A program made the translations under genes and the position numbers. The notes below the pieces were generated by a model that saw only the letters and a list, made by a program, of their open reading frames with translations, ran no database searches and had not been told where the DNA came from. 37,238 nucleotides of DNA, taken from an uncultured Blautia sp. Lineage in GTDB: Bacteria; Bacillota; Clostridia; Lachnospirales; Lachnospiraceae. Positions 1-7,652 of this stretch are shown one piece after another; position 1 is the first letter of the stretch; each line of letters starts with the position of its first letter. The stretch spans positions 1-37,238 of the forward strand of contig CATXEA010000030.1 of the NCBI GenBank assembly GCA_958367245.1, in the 5' to 3' direction.

Positions 1-271
1 GTGCTACATACCACCAGATTGGAAATCCTAAAATGATTTCATCATAGGCATTGATGTCTATATCCGCATCCAACACTTCCGGTCTAAATTTCTTATCATT
101 CATCTCTATACTACTTCTGGATTTTTTATTCATCCAGTCAAGATCCTCTTTTGTATAAGGAATCTTCGGTGTAATCTCAAGCAAATCTGCTTTTGTATAA
201 TCAGCAATCATTTCTGCCACTTTTCTCGTTGTTCCACTTGCGCTAAAATATGCCACTAATTTTTTTCCCAT
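1..271 (-). CDS. Flavodoxin family protein, N-terminal part only
   Basis: The reading frame starts at an ATG at 271 behind a GGAG-type ribosome binding site and runs off the left edge of the window, so only about 90 N-terminal residues are visible. They open with MGKKLVAYFSASGTTRKVAE, the classical flavodoxin beta-1 strand and phosphate-binding loop (SASGTTR) that holds the FMN phosphate. Later residues read EIILGFPIWWYVA, the conserved beta-3 strand and FMN-stacking aromatic loop of this family. Such small flavodoxins carry electrons or act as NADPH-dependent oxidoreductases in the cytoplasm; the partner cannot be told from this fragment. The decayed LysR-type regulator lies immediately upstream on the same strand, a common arrangement for a regulator and its oxidoreductase target. 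Confidence 0.88.
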   Translation of the reverse strand, partial: MGKKLVAYFSASGTTRKVAEMIADYTKADLLEITPKIPYTKEDLDWMNKKSRSSIEMNDKKFRPEVLDADIDINAYDEIILGFPIWWYVA

Positions 272-381
272 AATTATCCGTCTCCTTTACAAAAATAGAT
301 ATGCAAGATATTTTTTTATCCTACACATCTATTTTATGCTTTATAGCCGCACTATGTCCAATACTTATATTGTATTCGCTT

Positions 382-911
382 TTATGCTCGAAAGGCATTG
401 ATTTCTTCTATCATCTTATTTACTGCCTGCGAATAAGGAATATTTCTTCTCCAGGCAATCACGCAGTTTGCAGTAATTTCCGGATAAAGCCTTCTCTGCA
501 CAAGAAGATCTTCCCGCCAATATTTTACAGCTCCTTCAATAGATATTGGATACCCAAGTCCATTTGCCGCCATCACACCGGCATTTGTTCCAAGATTGCT
601 TATAAATGAAATATCCACAAGACCTTTATTCATCATCTCATATATAGTATCTGCTGTTGCAGTATGAATCGCAATCTGGACAAGAGGATATTTTTCTTTA
701 TAGCGCTTGCATATCTTTGCCAATGTTTCTACTGTTGTAAACTCTCCGCAGCCAAAAGTAACAGTTCCCTCTATCACTTCTTTAGTTCCTCCTCAAACGC
801 TGCAAGTTGTCTGGATAGGGTTGGCTGTGTGATGTGCAGTTGTTCCGCTGCTTTTGTAAAGCTTTGTTCTTTTGCTACTGTCAGAAAGTAACGTAATATT
901 CTTAATTCCAT
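382..911 (-). pseudogene. LysR-family transcriptional regulator, degraded by internal deletions and a frameshift
   Basis: From an ATG at 911 the frame encodes 45 residues of a good LysR winged helix-turn-helix (FTKAAEQLHITQPTLSRQLA), then meets TGA at 774-776. The protein resumes in another frame at about 777 with VIEGTVTFGCGEFTTVETLA, which is the start of the LysR effector-binding domain. The linker helix between the two (about 45 residues in intact family members) is absent. A second gap follows LVDIS: about 60 residues of the effector domain appear to be missing before SNLGTNAGVMAANGLGYP. The C-terminus (to 382) looks normal. A full-length relative would be near 300 residues; about 175 codons remain. 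The gene is therefore almost certainly non-functional. It probably once controlled the flavodoxin gene just downstream. The deletion sizes are estimated from knowledge of the family, not from an alignment. Confidence 0.85.
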
Positions 912-1020
912 ACTAATTTACCCTTTCATCTATGATTATACATCAGCTCCCTTTATTGTAAAGTATAATCCCCTGTGCCTGTTCCACTTTTCTTATCGTT
1001 CTCTATGTATAGATTTTTTC

Positions 1021-2160
1021 TCAACTGACCTCGACAGTAAATCTTCCGCCTTCAAGCTCATACTCTGTTCCCGGAATCCTTTTTCCATCTTTGTCTATGT
1101 CGAAACCAAATGGAATTACCGTAATAGCTTCCGTATCCATATCCAAGGCTTCCATTGCCATTTCCATAGTTATCCGAACACAGTTTCTTCCCTGCTCATC
1201 TTTATAAACATCTGAAATTTCTTCAGACTTTATCCTATCCTGCACATTTCCGGACGCATCCATAACGCGGTACATTGCATAATGATTTCCCGGAAGATTC
1301 GCCCCTTCTTCTGCATGATATATGAAAATCAGCTTCATTCCTGAAGGCGCCAGAATTCCTGATTCAACTTCCACTTCTCCGCTTTCCAGCGCAATCACCT
1401 GCGGTTTTATATTTCTGTGTTTCTTTTCTGCCTCCACAGTGAACCGCAGCGTCTGAGTCTGAATTTCTTTTACATTTTTCATAATCTCATTATACTCAAC
1501 TGTTGTCGGAATCACCAGCTCACCTCCTGCCCCTGTAAAAACAGGCTCTTTATTATCATCTCTCGAAAGGCGCAGGGGAATTTCCACCTCCATACTTCCT
1601 GAACTATCTATAGCGCTTACATCGATCGAGCACATCCATTTAGAATTTTCCTTCCCTGTCGCCTCGTCTACAATTCCCGTTACATTGAGAAGACAGTCAT
1701 TTCCATTTACTTTTACATGATCTCTCCACTCTAATATCAGTCTGTCATTTTCCAAATACTCTTGCGGAACTTCTGCCTCAAAATAAATCATCATACCGTC
1801 GCACCAGGCTTCTGATATTTTCCACAGATTATCAAATTTAATCTCCTCTCCCTCTGTCTCTTTAACCTCTGTTTCTATTTCAGACCGTGCATAGGCATCT
1901 GCATTCTCTGCGCTGATTCCCGCTTCCCTTTGAAGTCTTTCCAGAAATCCGCTTTTCACCATAGCATAACAGGCTGTCCCCATAGCCAGAACTGCTGCCG
2001 CTGATATTACAAAATACTTTATAACCTTCTTATTTTTCTTCTTTACGTTCCTTGAAGGAAGCTGTTCAATATTCTCCAGACATGCATCCCAAATTTCTTC
2101 CGGCATTTCAAGGTCTTCCTGTATGCCCTTTATTAATTTTTCAAATTTATCCACAGCCAT
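1021..2160 (-). CDS. Membrane-anchored anti-sigma factor, DUF4179-like
   Basis: This 379-residue protein has a charged cytoplasmic N-terminus (residues 1-45), one transmembrane helix (about 47-67, YFVISAAAVLAMGTACYAMV) and a large extracytoplasmic part of beta-rich character. That layout, together with its position 8 bases after an ECF sigma factor gene, identifies it as the anti-sigma partner. The fold resembles DUF4179-type proteins found with SigV/SigW-like factors in clostridia. By analogy it would hold the sigma factor at the membrane until an envelope signal releases it, by proteolysis or conformational change. No catalytic motif is visible in the outer domain and its signal is unknown. 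The start ATG at 2160 has a GGAG-like site (GAAAGGAGAATG). Assignment as anti-sigma rests on topology and context; the DUF name is a recollection. Confidence 0.8.
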   Translation of the reverse strand: MAVDKFEKLIKGIQEDLEMPEEIWDACLENIEQLPSRNVKKKNKKVIKYFVISAAAVLAMGTACYAMVKSGFLERLQREAGISAENADAYARSEIETEVKETEGEEIKFDNLWKISEAWCDGMMIYFEAEVPQEYLENDRLILEWRDHVKVNGNDCLLNVTGIVDEATGKENSKWMCSIDVSAIDSSGSMEVEIPLRLSRDDNKEPVFTGAGGELVIPTTVEYNEIMKNVKEIQTQTLRFTVEAEKKHRNIKPQVIALESGEVEVESGILAPSGMKLIFIYHAEEGANLPGNHYAMYRVMDASGNVQDRIKSEEISDVYKDEQGRNCVRITMEMAMEALDMDTEAITVIPFGFDIDKDGKRIPGTEYELEGGRFTVEVS

Positions 2161-2168
2161 TCTCCTTT

Positions 2169-2675
2169 CTACAGATTTTTTTCCACAATTTTCCTCGCCA
2201 TAGAAAGCCTTGATTTCACCAGACTCTCGGTTATCTGGAGAATTTCCGCAATCTCCCTTGTTTTATATCCCTGTTCATAATAAAGAAGAACAACAATGCG
2301 GTATTTTTCCTCCAAAATATTCAGAAACATACGCCATTCCACGTTATCGTAAGCATAATCCCTGACCCCTTCTGCCAAAAATTCCTCCTGCGGAATATTT
2401 TTTCTCTTTTGTCTTAAAATTTCGTTGCAGTTATTAATCAAGATTCTGACCAGCCATGTTTTAAAATACTCCGCTTTCTTCAGTGTATCCAGTTTCTGCC
2501 AGCATTTCAGAATCGTTTCCTGCATGGCATCCGCAATATCTTCGTCATTTCCCAGTATCGCCTTACCAATCTTATATAAATCATTTCTGTACTGCCCAAT
2601 CAACTGGGTAAACGCTTCTTTGTTTCCCTGCTGCGCGCGCAAAAGCAGCGCTTCTTCCACATTCGCCTTTCTCAT
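2169..2675 (-). CDS. ECF-type RNA polymerase sigma-70 factor
   Basis: The 168-residue product has the two-domain plan of extracytoplasmic-function sigma factors. Region 2 spans roughly residues 20-90 (YRNDLYKIGKAILGNDEDIADAMQE, with the DxxQE core-binding signature, then TWLVRILINNC). Region 4 spans about 115-165 with a helix-turn-helix (YKTREIAEILQITESLVKSRL). Regions 1.1 and 3 are lacking, as expected for this class. It would direct RNA polymerase to envelope-stress promoters. It forms a two-gene operon with the downstream membrane anti-sigma factor. The ribosome binding site before the ATG at 2675 is weak (ACAGG directly adjacent, AGGTG farther away), so the exact start is less certain. 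No ECF-type promoter could be confidently recognised upstream. Confidence 0.92.
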   Translation of the reverse strand: MRKANVEEALLLRAQQGNKEAFTQLIGQYRNDLYKIGKAILGNDEDIADAMQETILKCWQKLDTLKKAEYFKTWLVRILINNCNEILRQKRKNIPQEEFLAEGVRDYAYDNVEWRMFLNILEEKYRIVVLLYYEQGYKTREIAEILQITESLVKSRLSMARKIVEKNL

Positions 2676-2762
2676 CCTGTATCAAAATTCACCTACTTTC
2701 TTATTCTTCTATCTATTAGATGAACAAATATGTATTCCGGTTAAAAAATCTTCCTGTTTTCC

Positions 2763-2791
2763 TTGTGTTCCTTCTATAAAGAAAGTATACT
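2763..2791 (+). promoter_or_regulatory. Sigma-A-like promoter for the BMC gene pair
   Basis: TTGTGT (2763-2768) and TATACT (2786-2791) are separated by 17 bases. The implied transcript has a leader of about 100 bases containing two small hairpins, ATTCAG/CTGAAT (2835-2851) and CACG/CGTG (2858-2870), before the GGAGGAGGG ribosome binding site of the first BMC gene. Confidence 0.55.
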
Positions 2792-2900
2792 GTAGATAAA
2801 GTATATCACAGCGTCAGACACAAAAGATATCCGCATTCAGAGGCGCTGAATATATGTCACGATAAGCGTGCCAAATATTTAATTGTGGAGGAGGGATTAA

Positions 2901-3200
2901 ATGTCCGAAAATTACAATGGAATGGCAATCGGCGTTTTTGAGCTGGATAACTTCGTTGCATGTTTTGTCGCATTAGATGCCGCAGCAAAGGCTGCAAACA
3001 TCAAAGTTCAGAGCATCGAACGTAACCGTTTAAAAAGCGGCGCATGTGTAAAAATCAGAGGTTCTGTTTCCGATGTCAACGCAGCAATGGAAGTTGCTCT
3101 GGAAACAGCGAAACCATTAGGCAAAGTTGTGTCACACACAATAATCGCGTCACCAAGTCCAGACACAGAAATCGCAATAAAAATGACAATAAACAAATAA
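2901..3200 (+). CDS. BMC-domain bacterial microcompartment shell protein (first of pair)
   Basis: This 99-residue protein is a single BMC domain, the hexamer-forming tile of bacterial microcompartment shells (PduA/EutM/CcmK family). The pattern is MAIGVFELDNFVACFVALDA at residues 8-27, the edge lysine K30 in AAAKAANI, a pore-loop segment LKSGACVKIRG (44-54), and the second half VNAAMEVALETAKP. Length and fold match BMC-H proteins. The start at 2901 has a near-perfect GGAGGAGGG site. It is followed 62 bases later by a second BMC gene, apparently in one transcript. No encapsulated enzyme (aldehyde dehydrogenase, diol dehydratase, ethanolamine lyase or similar) is encoded in the neighbourhood. 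It may be a satellite shell gene supporting a compartment encoded elsewhere, or an orphan. Substrate selectivity cannot be inferred. Confidence 0.9.
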   Translation: MSENYNGMAIGVFELDNFVACFVALDAAAKAANIKVQSIERNRLKSGACVKIRGSVSDVNAAMEVALETAKPLGKVVSHTIIASPSPDTEIAIKMTINK

Positions 3201-3262
3201 GCTGGTTTTATTACCAGATACCTGTAACTGTTCAGTATATTTTATAGAAAGAGGATTCTGAT

Positions 3263-3562
3263 ATGACTTATGGAGCATTCGGATTAGTCGAGGTTATGGG
3301 AAGCAGCAATGCAATCATTATTGCAGACCAGATGCTCAAGACCTCAGACGTAGAATTCCGCACCTGGAATACCAAATGCGGCGGTCATGTAACCGTATTT
3401 TTCAGTGGAGACGTCTCTGCTGTGACTGCTGCTGTTGAGAGCGTCCGCGAGAACCCGCCATGTGAGATTATTGCATCTGCCGTAATTTCCAATCCTTCCG
3501 AAGAGGCAGTTCGTCTTGCCGCAGAGGAAGAGGCTAAATACGCAAAAAAGAAAGGGAACTGA
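3263..3562 (+). CDS. BMC-domain shell protein with pore-loop cysteine (second of pair)
   Basis: A second 99-residue single BMC domain: AFGLVEVMGSSNAIIIADQM (residues 5-24), edge lysine K26, the pore segment TKCGGHVTVFF (37-47) and GDVSAVTAAVESV. By position Cys39 falls in the loop that lines the central pore of the hexamer (Lys-Ile-Gly-Ser-Gly in PduA). Six copies would put six cysteines around the pore, an arrangement reminiscent of metal- or iron-sulfur-binding shell proteins, although no such cluster is shown here. The charged alanine/lysine/glutamate tail (residues about 83-99) is longer than the BMC core and might contact cargo or other tiles. The AGAGGA site precedes the ATG at 3263. 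It is the last gene before a hairpin terminator, so the pair forms a complete two-gene unit. Confidence 0.9.
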   Translation: MTYGAFGLVEVMGSSNAIIIADQMLKTSDVEFRTWNTKCGGHVTVFFSGDVSAVTAAVESVRENPPCEIIASAVISNPSEEAVRLAAEEEAKYAKKKGN

Positions 3563-3589
3563 TTTCCCCGGTAATAACAGCCAACGAAA

Positions 3590-3640
3590 TACGGCGGAAT
3601 ACGCACTCTGATAGAATGCATATTCCGCCGTAAAAACTTT
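3590..3640. terminator. Hairpin terminator between the BMC pair and the acylphosphatase gene
   Basis: TACGGCGGAATACGCA (3590-3605) pairs with TGCATATTCCGCCGTA (3617-3632), leaving an 11-base loop. It lies between convergent genes. The T-tracts on both sides are short and interrupted, so termination efficiency is uncertain. Confidence 0.65.
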
Positions 3641-3657
3641 TCAGTGTTCCTGAATAA

Positions 3658-3936
3658 TCATTTGATTGAGAACCATCCGTCTGCTTCTACAGGAATCACT
3701 TCCTCCTCGATTCTCTCTATATCAATAAAGCGCTGTTCCTGAAGCCGTATAAGCATCTGAGAAATCGCCTCCCTGGTTCCCTGCACTTCCATCTCTACGC
3801 GCTCGTCCCATGAATTTCTCACCCATCCGGACAATCCCAGACCCTGCGCAATATAAAACGCCCGATACCGAAAACCGACTCCCTGCACACGCCCCGAAAA
3901 CCAATAATGTCTCCTGACAATTTCTCTGTCTTCCAT
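3658..3936 (-). CDS. acyP: Acylphosphatase
   Basis: The 92-residue protein is a typical acylphosphatase, which hydrolyses the carboxyl-phosphate bond of acylphosphates in the cytoplasm. The signature GRVQGVGFR is at residues 15-23, with the substrate-binding Arg23, and the catalytic Asn41 lies in GWVRN. Length is normal for the family (about 90). The start was placed at the ATG at 3936 because GGAGG lies 8-9 bases before it; an in-frame ATG at 3954 has no such site. It stands alone, facing the BMC pair and downstream of the permease gene on the same strand. Confidence 0.93.
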   Translation of the reverse strand: MEDREIVRRHYWFSGRVQGVGFRYRAFYIAQGLGLSGWVRNSWDERVEMEVQGTREAISQMLIRLQEQRFIDIERIEEEVIPVEADGWFSIK

Positions 3937-4009
3937 AAATAAAACCTCCAGCACATTACTATGAAAGTATTATATAAAAATCGTCACAAGACTTCAAGCA
4001 GACAAATTT

Positions 4010-5341
4010 TTACTGAAGACGTTTAATTTCCATATCTTTCGGAAGTACCAGATTCAGAACAATCGCAACTACGAATACAACCGCAACTACATTCGCAGAA
4101 AATACAGCCTGAAGAAGTTCCGGGAAAATATGCCAGATATCAATTTCACTTGCCGCTGTAAAACCAATACCCACAGACAATGAAAGCGCCGCAATCGTAA
4201 TATTTCTCTGCGTAAAGCCTGCGCGGGCAATCATTTCAATTCCGGAAGTCAGAATCGTTCCAAACATCATAATCGTACAGCCTCCAAGAACCGATTCCGG
4301 AAGAGACGCAAAGAAGTTTCCGATTGGAGGAAGCAGTCCTGCGAGAATCATACACACGGCTCCTGTCATAATAGTAAAGCGGTTTACAACCTTTGTCATG
4401 GCAATCAGACCTACATTCTGAGAAAAAGATGTAACCGGAGGACAGCCTAAGATAGCAGAAAAAACAGAGGAATATCCGTCACAGGCAAGAGAACCGGAAA
4501 TCTCCTCAGTGGTAATTTCACGATCCAGACCACCGGATACCATAGCTGTCGTATCACCAATTGTTTCAGCAGCAGATACAAGGAAAATAATTGCCACAGA
4601 AACAATTGCTCCCGGATGAAATTCCGGCATGTAAGGCAGGAATTTAGGAAACGCTACCACTCCGCCTGAGAAAATAACGGACAAGTCTACTTTTCCCATA
4701 AAAATCGCTACAATATAGCCAACAATCAGTCCTGCAAGAACGGAAAGCTGCTTCCAGTATCCCTTTGCCCTGATATTCCAAATCAGGCATACCATCAAGG
4801 TAATGGTTCCAAGAATCAGGTTTTCGGCAGAACCGAAATCTTCTGCATATCCGCCGCCGAAAGAACGGGTACCAACTGTAAATAAGGAAAAACCAATTGC
4901 AGTTACAACAGATGCAGCTACAATAGGCGCTATAATCTTTTTCCAGTATTTCGCAAGAAGACCCAATGTTCCTTCTATAATACCGCCAACGATTACTGCG
5001 CCGATGACCGCCGAATACCCATAATTGGCAGCCACTGTACACAGAACTGTTACAAACGTAAAGCTCACTCCCATTACAATAGGAAGTCCTGAGCCTACCT
5101 TCCAGAGGGGATACAACTGAATGAGGGTCGCAATGCCTGCAACAAACATTGCATTTTGAAGCAAAATGGCAATTTCAGCCTGCTCCAGACCTCCCGTAGA
5201 GGCAATGATTGTGATAGGTGTCAGGTTAGCAACAAACATTGCCAGAATGTGTTGAAGCCCAAAAGGAATTGCTTTCATGATGGGTACTCTTCCATCCAGA
5301 CGGTAAATGTTCTTAACGTCTGCGTTTTGAGCATTCTTCAT
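4010..5341 (-). CDS. NCS2-family nucleobase:cation symporter (xanthine/uracil permease type)
   Basis: This is a 443-residue polytopic membrane protein with about 12-14 hydrophobic segments. The start QHILAMFVANLTPITI is typical of the NCS2/NAT family. The NAT signature QNxGxxxxT is present as QNVGLIAMT, and the substrate-region helix reads SAAETIGDTTAMVSGG. QN, rather than EN, at the signature favours a xanthine/urate-type carrier over a UraA-type uracil carrier, but specificity is only an inference. It would import a purine or pyrimidine base with protons or sodium. The ATG at 5341 has a strong GGAGG site. The leader contains three TGTACA palindromes (5370-5417), suggesting transcriptional control. 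No purine riboswitch could be recognised. The BMC pair and acylphosphatase downstream have no obvious functional link. Confidence 0.9.
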   Translation of the reverse strand: MKNAQNADVKNIYRLDGRVPIMKAIPFGLQHILAMFVANLTPITIIASTGGLEQAEIAILLQNAMFVAGIATLIQLYPLWKVGSGLPIVMGVSFTFVTVLCTVAANYGYSAVIGAVIVGGIIEGTLGLLAKYWKKIIAPIVAASVVTAIGFSLFTVGTRSFGGGYAEDFGSAENLILGTITLMVCLIWNIRAKGYWKQLSVLAGLIVGYIVAIFMGKVDLSVIFSGGVVAFPKFLPYMPEFHPGAIVSVAIIFLVSAAETIGDTTAMVSGGLDREITTEEISGSLACDGYSSVFSAILGCPPVTSFSQNVGLIAMTKVVNRFTIMTGAVCMILAGLLPPIGNFFASLPESVLGGCTIMMFGTILTSGIEMIARAGFTQRNITIAALSLSVGIGFTAASEIDIWHIFPELLQAVFSANVVAVVFVVAIVLNLVLPKDMEIKRLQ

Positions 5342-5367
5342 AAATAAAATCCTCCTTTTTCGTATTT

Positions 5368-5417
5368 TTTGTACAAATATTTTGTTCTGTACAAAATTTT
5401 ATTGTTTCTTATGTACA
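5368..5417 (-). promoter_or_regulatory. Triple TGTACA palindrome cluster upstream of the permease gene
   Basis: TGTACA occurs at 5370-5375, 5388-5393 and 5412-5417; the first lies within the perfect 10-base palindrome TTTGTACAAA (5368-5377). A possible minus-strand promoter (TGGACA, 16 bases, TAAAAT, about 5430-5457) would place all three in the transcribed leader, as expected for operator sites of a dimeric repressor. The AT-rich context makes chance occurrence possible. Confidence 0.4.
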
Positions 5418-5544
5418 ACTTAATTTAATTTTACCATAAAAAATATATTTGTCCAGAAAAATCTTGTTTACATCTAACAAATTTTGTTTTTTCTGGTTAC
5501 AGCAACATATCAGAGCATCCGATAAAATACCATTTTTCTTTAAC

Positions 5545-5573
5545 TTGCCCACTAAAAACTTCTGATATATAAT
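5545..5573 (+). promoter_or_regulatory. Sigma-A-like promoter for the DUF4317-HAD gene pair
   Basis: TTGCCC (5545-5550) and TATAAT (5568-5573) are 17 bases apart, followed by a leader of about 40 bases to the ATG at 5620. Confidence 0.7.
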
Positions 5574-5619
5574 AGAGGATAACTGCAAAAAAGTTTATAC
5601 ATTTGAGGTGAACAGATAC

Positions 5620-6786
5620 ATGAATAAAAAAGAAATCTCTGAAATAAAGAAACAATTCACACCGGAAAACTGTTCCATCACCAGAATCTGCGGCTGCTAT
5701 GTTGATGCCGAAAAGGAAAAGAAAACAGAGTTAAAAGAAGCTTTTCTCTCCCTGTCTGAAGAGGAAATGTTTAAATACTTTGAAATTTTCCGCAAATCCC
5801 TGTCCGGCACCATCGGAAAAAATCTTCTGAACATGGCGTTTCCACTGGAAACCGAAGCAGAAGGAGGAACGCAGCACTTTTTGATGAAGCTTCGAGAAAG
5901 CAGGCTGACTGAACCGGAGCTTGTGGAAACCTTTTTTGACAAGGTCATAGAAAACTACGATTACCCGGAAAATTACTACATTATCCTGATTCATGCAGTC
6001 TACGACGTCCCGGGCAAATCCAGCGACGGCGCTGAAATGTTCGACGCATCCGACGAAATCTATGAACATATCATGTGCTGTCTCTGCCCTGTAAAGCTCT
6101 CCAAGGCAGGACTTAGCTACAATGTGCAGACAAACCGCATCGAAGACCGTGTCCGCGACTGGATTGTAGAGCTTCCTGATGTGGGCTTTCTTTTCCCGCT
6201 CTTTAACGACAGAAGCACGGACATTCATGGGGTGCTTTATTATGCAAAAAAACCGGAAGAGCTGCACTCTGCCTTTGTGGACGAGCTTCTTGGATGCACA
6301 GCGCCTCTTTCCGCAGGCGGTCAGAGAGATTCCTTTAACGCTCTTGTAGAAGATACTCTGGGAGATGACTGCCGGTATGATACTGTTATCAGTATTCACG
6401 AGAAACTAAATGAAATCATAGAAGCGCAAAAAGATGAGCCGGAACCTGTTGTCCTCACCAAAGAAGAAGTGAAACGCCTTTTTGAGGACTGCGGCATAGA
6501 AGAAGATAAACTCCAGAACTTCGATGAACAGTACGAAGTCGCAGCAGGAGAGAAGTCTTCCCTCATGGCAAACAACATCACCAATACCAGACGTTTCGAG
6601 GTCAAGACTCCAGATGTCGTCGTTCATATAGACCCTGAACGGGCAGAGCTGATGGAAACCAGAATCATCGACGGACGCCGCTGTCTTGTCATCCCCATGG
6701 AAGGGGAAGTGGAGGTCAACGGAATCCGCGTACATACTACCGCAAACAACAATTCAGACATCGAAGAGGAGACAGATTATGAGTAA
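5620..6786 (+). CDS. DUF4317 family protein of unknown function
   Basis: The 388-residue soluble protein begins MNKKEISEIKKQFTPENCSI and contains RICGCYVDAEKEKK near its N-terminus, which I recognise as typical of DUF4317 proteins common in Lachnospiraceae and other clostridia. No enzymatic motif, signal peptide or membrane helix is visible. The C-terminal third is rich in charged residues, and the segment VVVHIDPERAELMETRIIDGR may be a small beta domain. The start at 5620 is preferred because GAGGTG lies 9 bases upstream; an in-frame GTG at 5608 overlaps that site. The last codons overlap the ATG of the downstream HAD phosphatase gene by 8 bases, so translation of the two is probably coupled. 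Function is unknown; a role in translation or stress has not been shown to my knowledge. Confidence 0.85.
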   Translation: MNKKEISEIKKQFTPENCSITRICGCYVDAEKEKKTELKEAFLSLSEEEMFKYFEIFRKSLSGTIGKNLLNMAFPLETEAEGGTQHFLMKLRESRLTEPELVETFFDKVIENYDYPENYYIILIHAVYDVPGKSSDGAEMFDASDEIYEHIMCCLCPVKLSKAGLSYNVQTNRIEDRVRDWIVELPDVGFLFPLFNDRSTDIHGVLYYAKKPEELHSAFVDELLGCTAPLSAGGQRDSFNALVEDTLGDDCRYDTVISIHEKLNEIIEAQKDEPEPVVLTKEEVKRLFEDCGIEEDKLQNFDEQYEVAAGEKSSLMANNITNTRRFEVKTPDVVVHIDPERAELMETRIIDGRRCLVIPMEGEVEVNGIRVHTTANNNSDIEEETDYE

Positions 6787-7576
6787 TACGAAAGCTTTAT
6801 TTTTCGACATCGACGGAACCTTATTAACCGCTTATCCACACCGTGTACCGGAAAGCGCCATAAAAGCCCTGAAAGCAGCTCAGGCAAAGGGACATAAACT
6901 TTTCATCAATTCCGGACGCACTCTGGCTCTGATTCCTCCTATCATGAAGGAAATCGGCTTCGACGGCTATGTATGCGGCTGCGGAAGCCAGATTTATATA
7001 AATGATAAGCTGATTTATTCCAGAGATATTCCACATGAGCTTTGTACAAAGGTTGTTCAAAAAATGAAAGAATGCCATCTTCCTGCTGTTCTGGAATGCA
7101 GCGACAGGCTTCTCTTTGACGGAAGCGGCGACGTGCTCTGGGAATTTGTAGAACGGCTCCGCACAATGACTACTGTAGATGACATAAGCGCCTTTAGCAG
7201 GGAAGAAGCAGAAAACTATACCTTCTCTAAATTTTATGCTCACAAAAAACCGGATTCTGATGTAAAAAAATTCCGGGAATTCAGTGATTCCTATTTCACC
7301 TGTTTTGAACATGGCAACACGGAACTGGAATTTACCATGAAAGGCTGCGACAAAGCATCCGGCATCCGGAAAGTCCTCGACTATCTTGGTCTGAGCCTTG
7401 AAGACAGCTATGCTTTCGGCGACAGCGCCAATGACCTGGCGATGCTGAAATACGCAGGTACAAGCATTGCTATGGGCAATTCCTCCCCTGCGATTATTCC
7501 TTACTGTACCTACCAGACTACAGATATTGAAGACGACGGAATCCTCAATGCTCTGAAGCATTTTGACTTAATCTAA
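6779..7576 (+). CDS. Cof-type HAD-superfamily hydrolase (sugar/nucleotide phosphatase-like)
   Basis: The 265-residue product has the HAD motifs of the Cof subfamily. Motif I is FFDIDGTL with nucleophile Asp10 and acid/base Asp12, motif II is INSGRT, the motif III lysine is near KGCDKASGIRKVLDYLG, and motif IV is FGDSANDLAML. A large C2-type cap lies between motifs II and III. Such enzymes dephosphorylate sugar phosphates, flavin or pyridoxal phosphates in the cytoplasm; the substrate cannot be predicted. The start ATG at 6779 lies inside the end of the preceding DUF4317 gene and gives the family-typical N-terminus (MSNTKALFFDIDGT). A longer in-frame extension to 6686 only reads the upstream gene in another frame. 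A strong bidirectional terminator follows. Confidence 0.92.
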   Translation: MSNTKALFFDIDGTLLTAYPHRVPESAIKALKAAQAKGHKLFINSGRTLALIPPIMKEIGFDGYVCGCGSQIYINDKLIYSRDIPHELCTKVVQKMKECHLPAVLECSDRLLFDGSGDVLWEFVERLRTMTTVDDISAFSREEAENYTFSKFYAHKKPDSDVKKFREFSDSYFTCFEHGNTELEFTMKGCDKASGIRKVLDYLGLSLEDSYAFGDSANDLAMLKYAGTSIAMGNSSPAIIPYCTYQTTDIEDDGILNALKHFDLI

Positions 7577-7588
7577 ACAAATCTTTCC

Positions 7589-7633
7589 AAAAAAACGGGC
7601 GAAGCATCTCAATTGTTGCTCCGCCCGTTTTTT
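7589..7633. terminator. Bidirectional intrinsic terminator
   Basis: AAAAAACGGGCG and CGCCCGTTTTTT flank a short loop, with extra AGCA/TGCT pairing. The A- and T-tracts give a terminator on both strands between the convergent HAD and PrsA-like genes. Confidence 0.92.
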
Positions 7634-7652
7634 CACTTTCTATTTAACGATA

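Noticed and set aside
5342..5470. Purine riboswitch upstream of the NCS2 permease gene
   Set aside because: The leader is very AT-rich and shows TGTACA palindromes, but none of the conserved three-way-junction sequences of purine aptamers.
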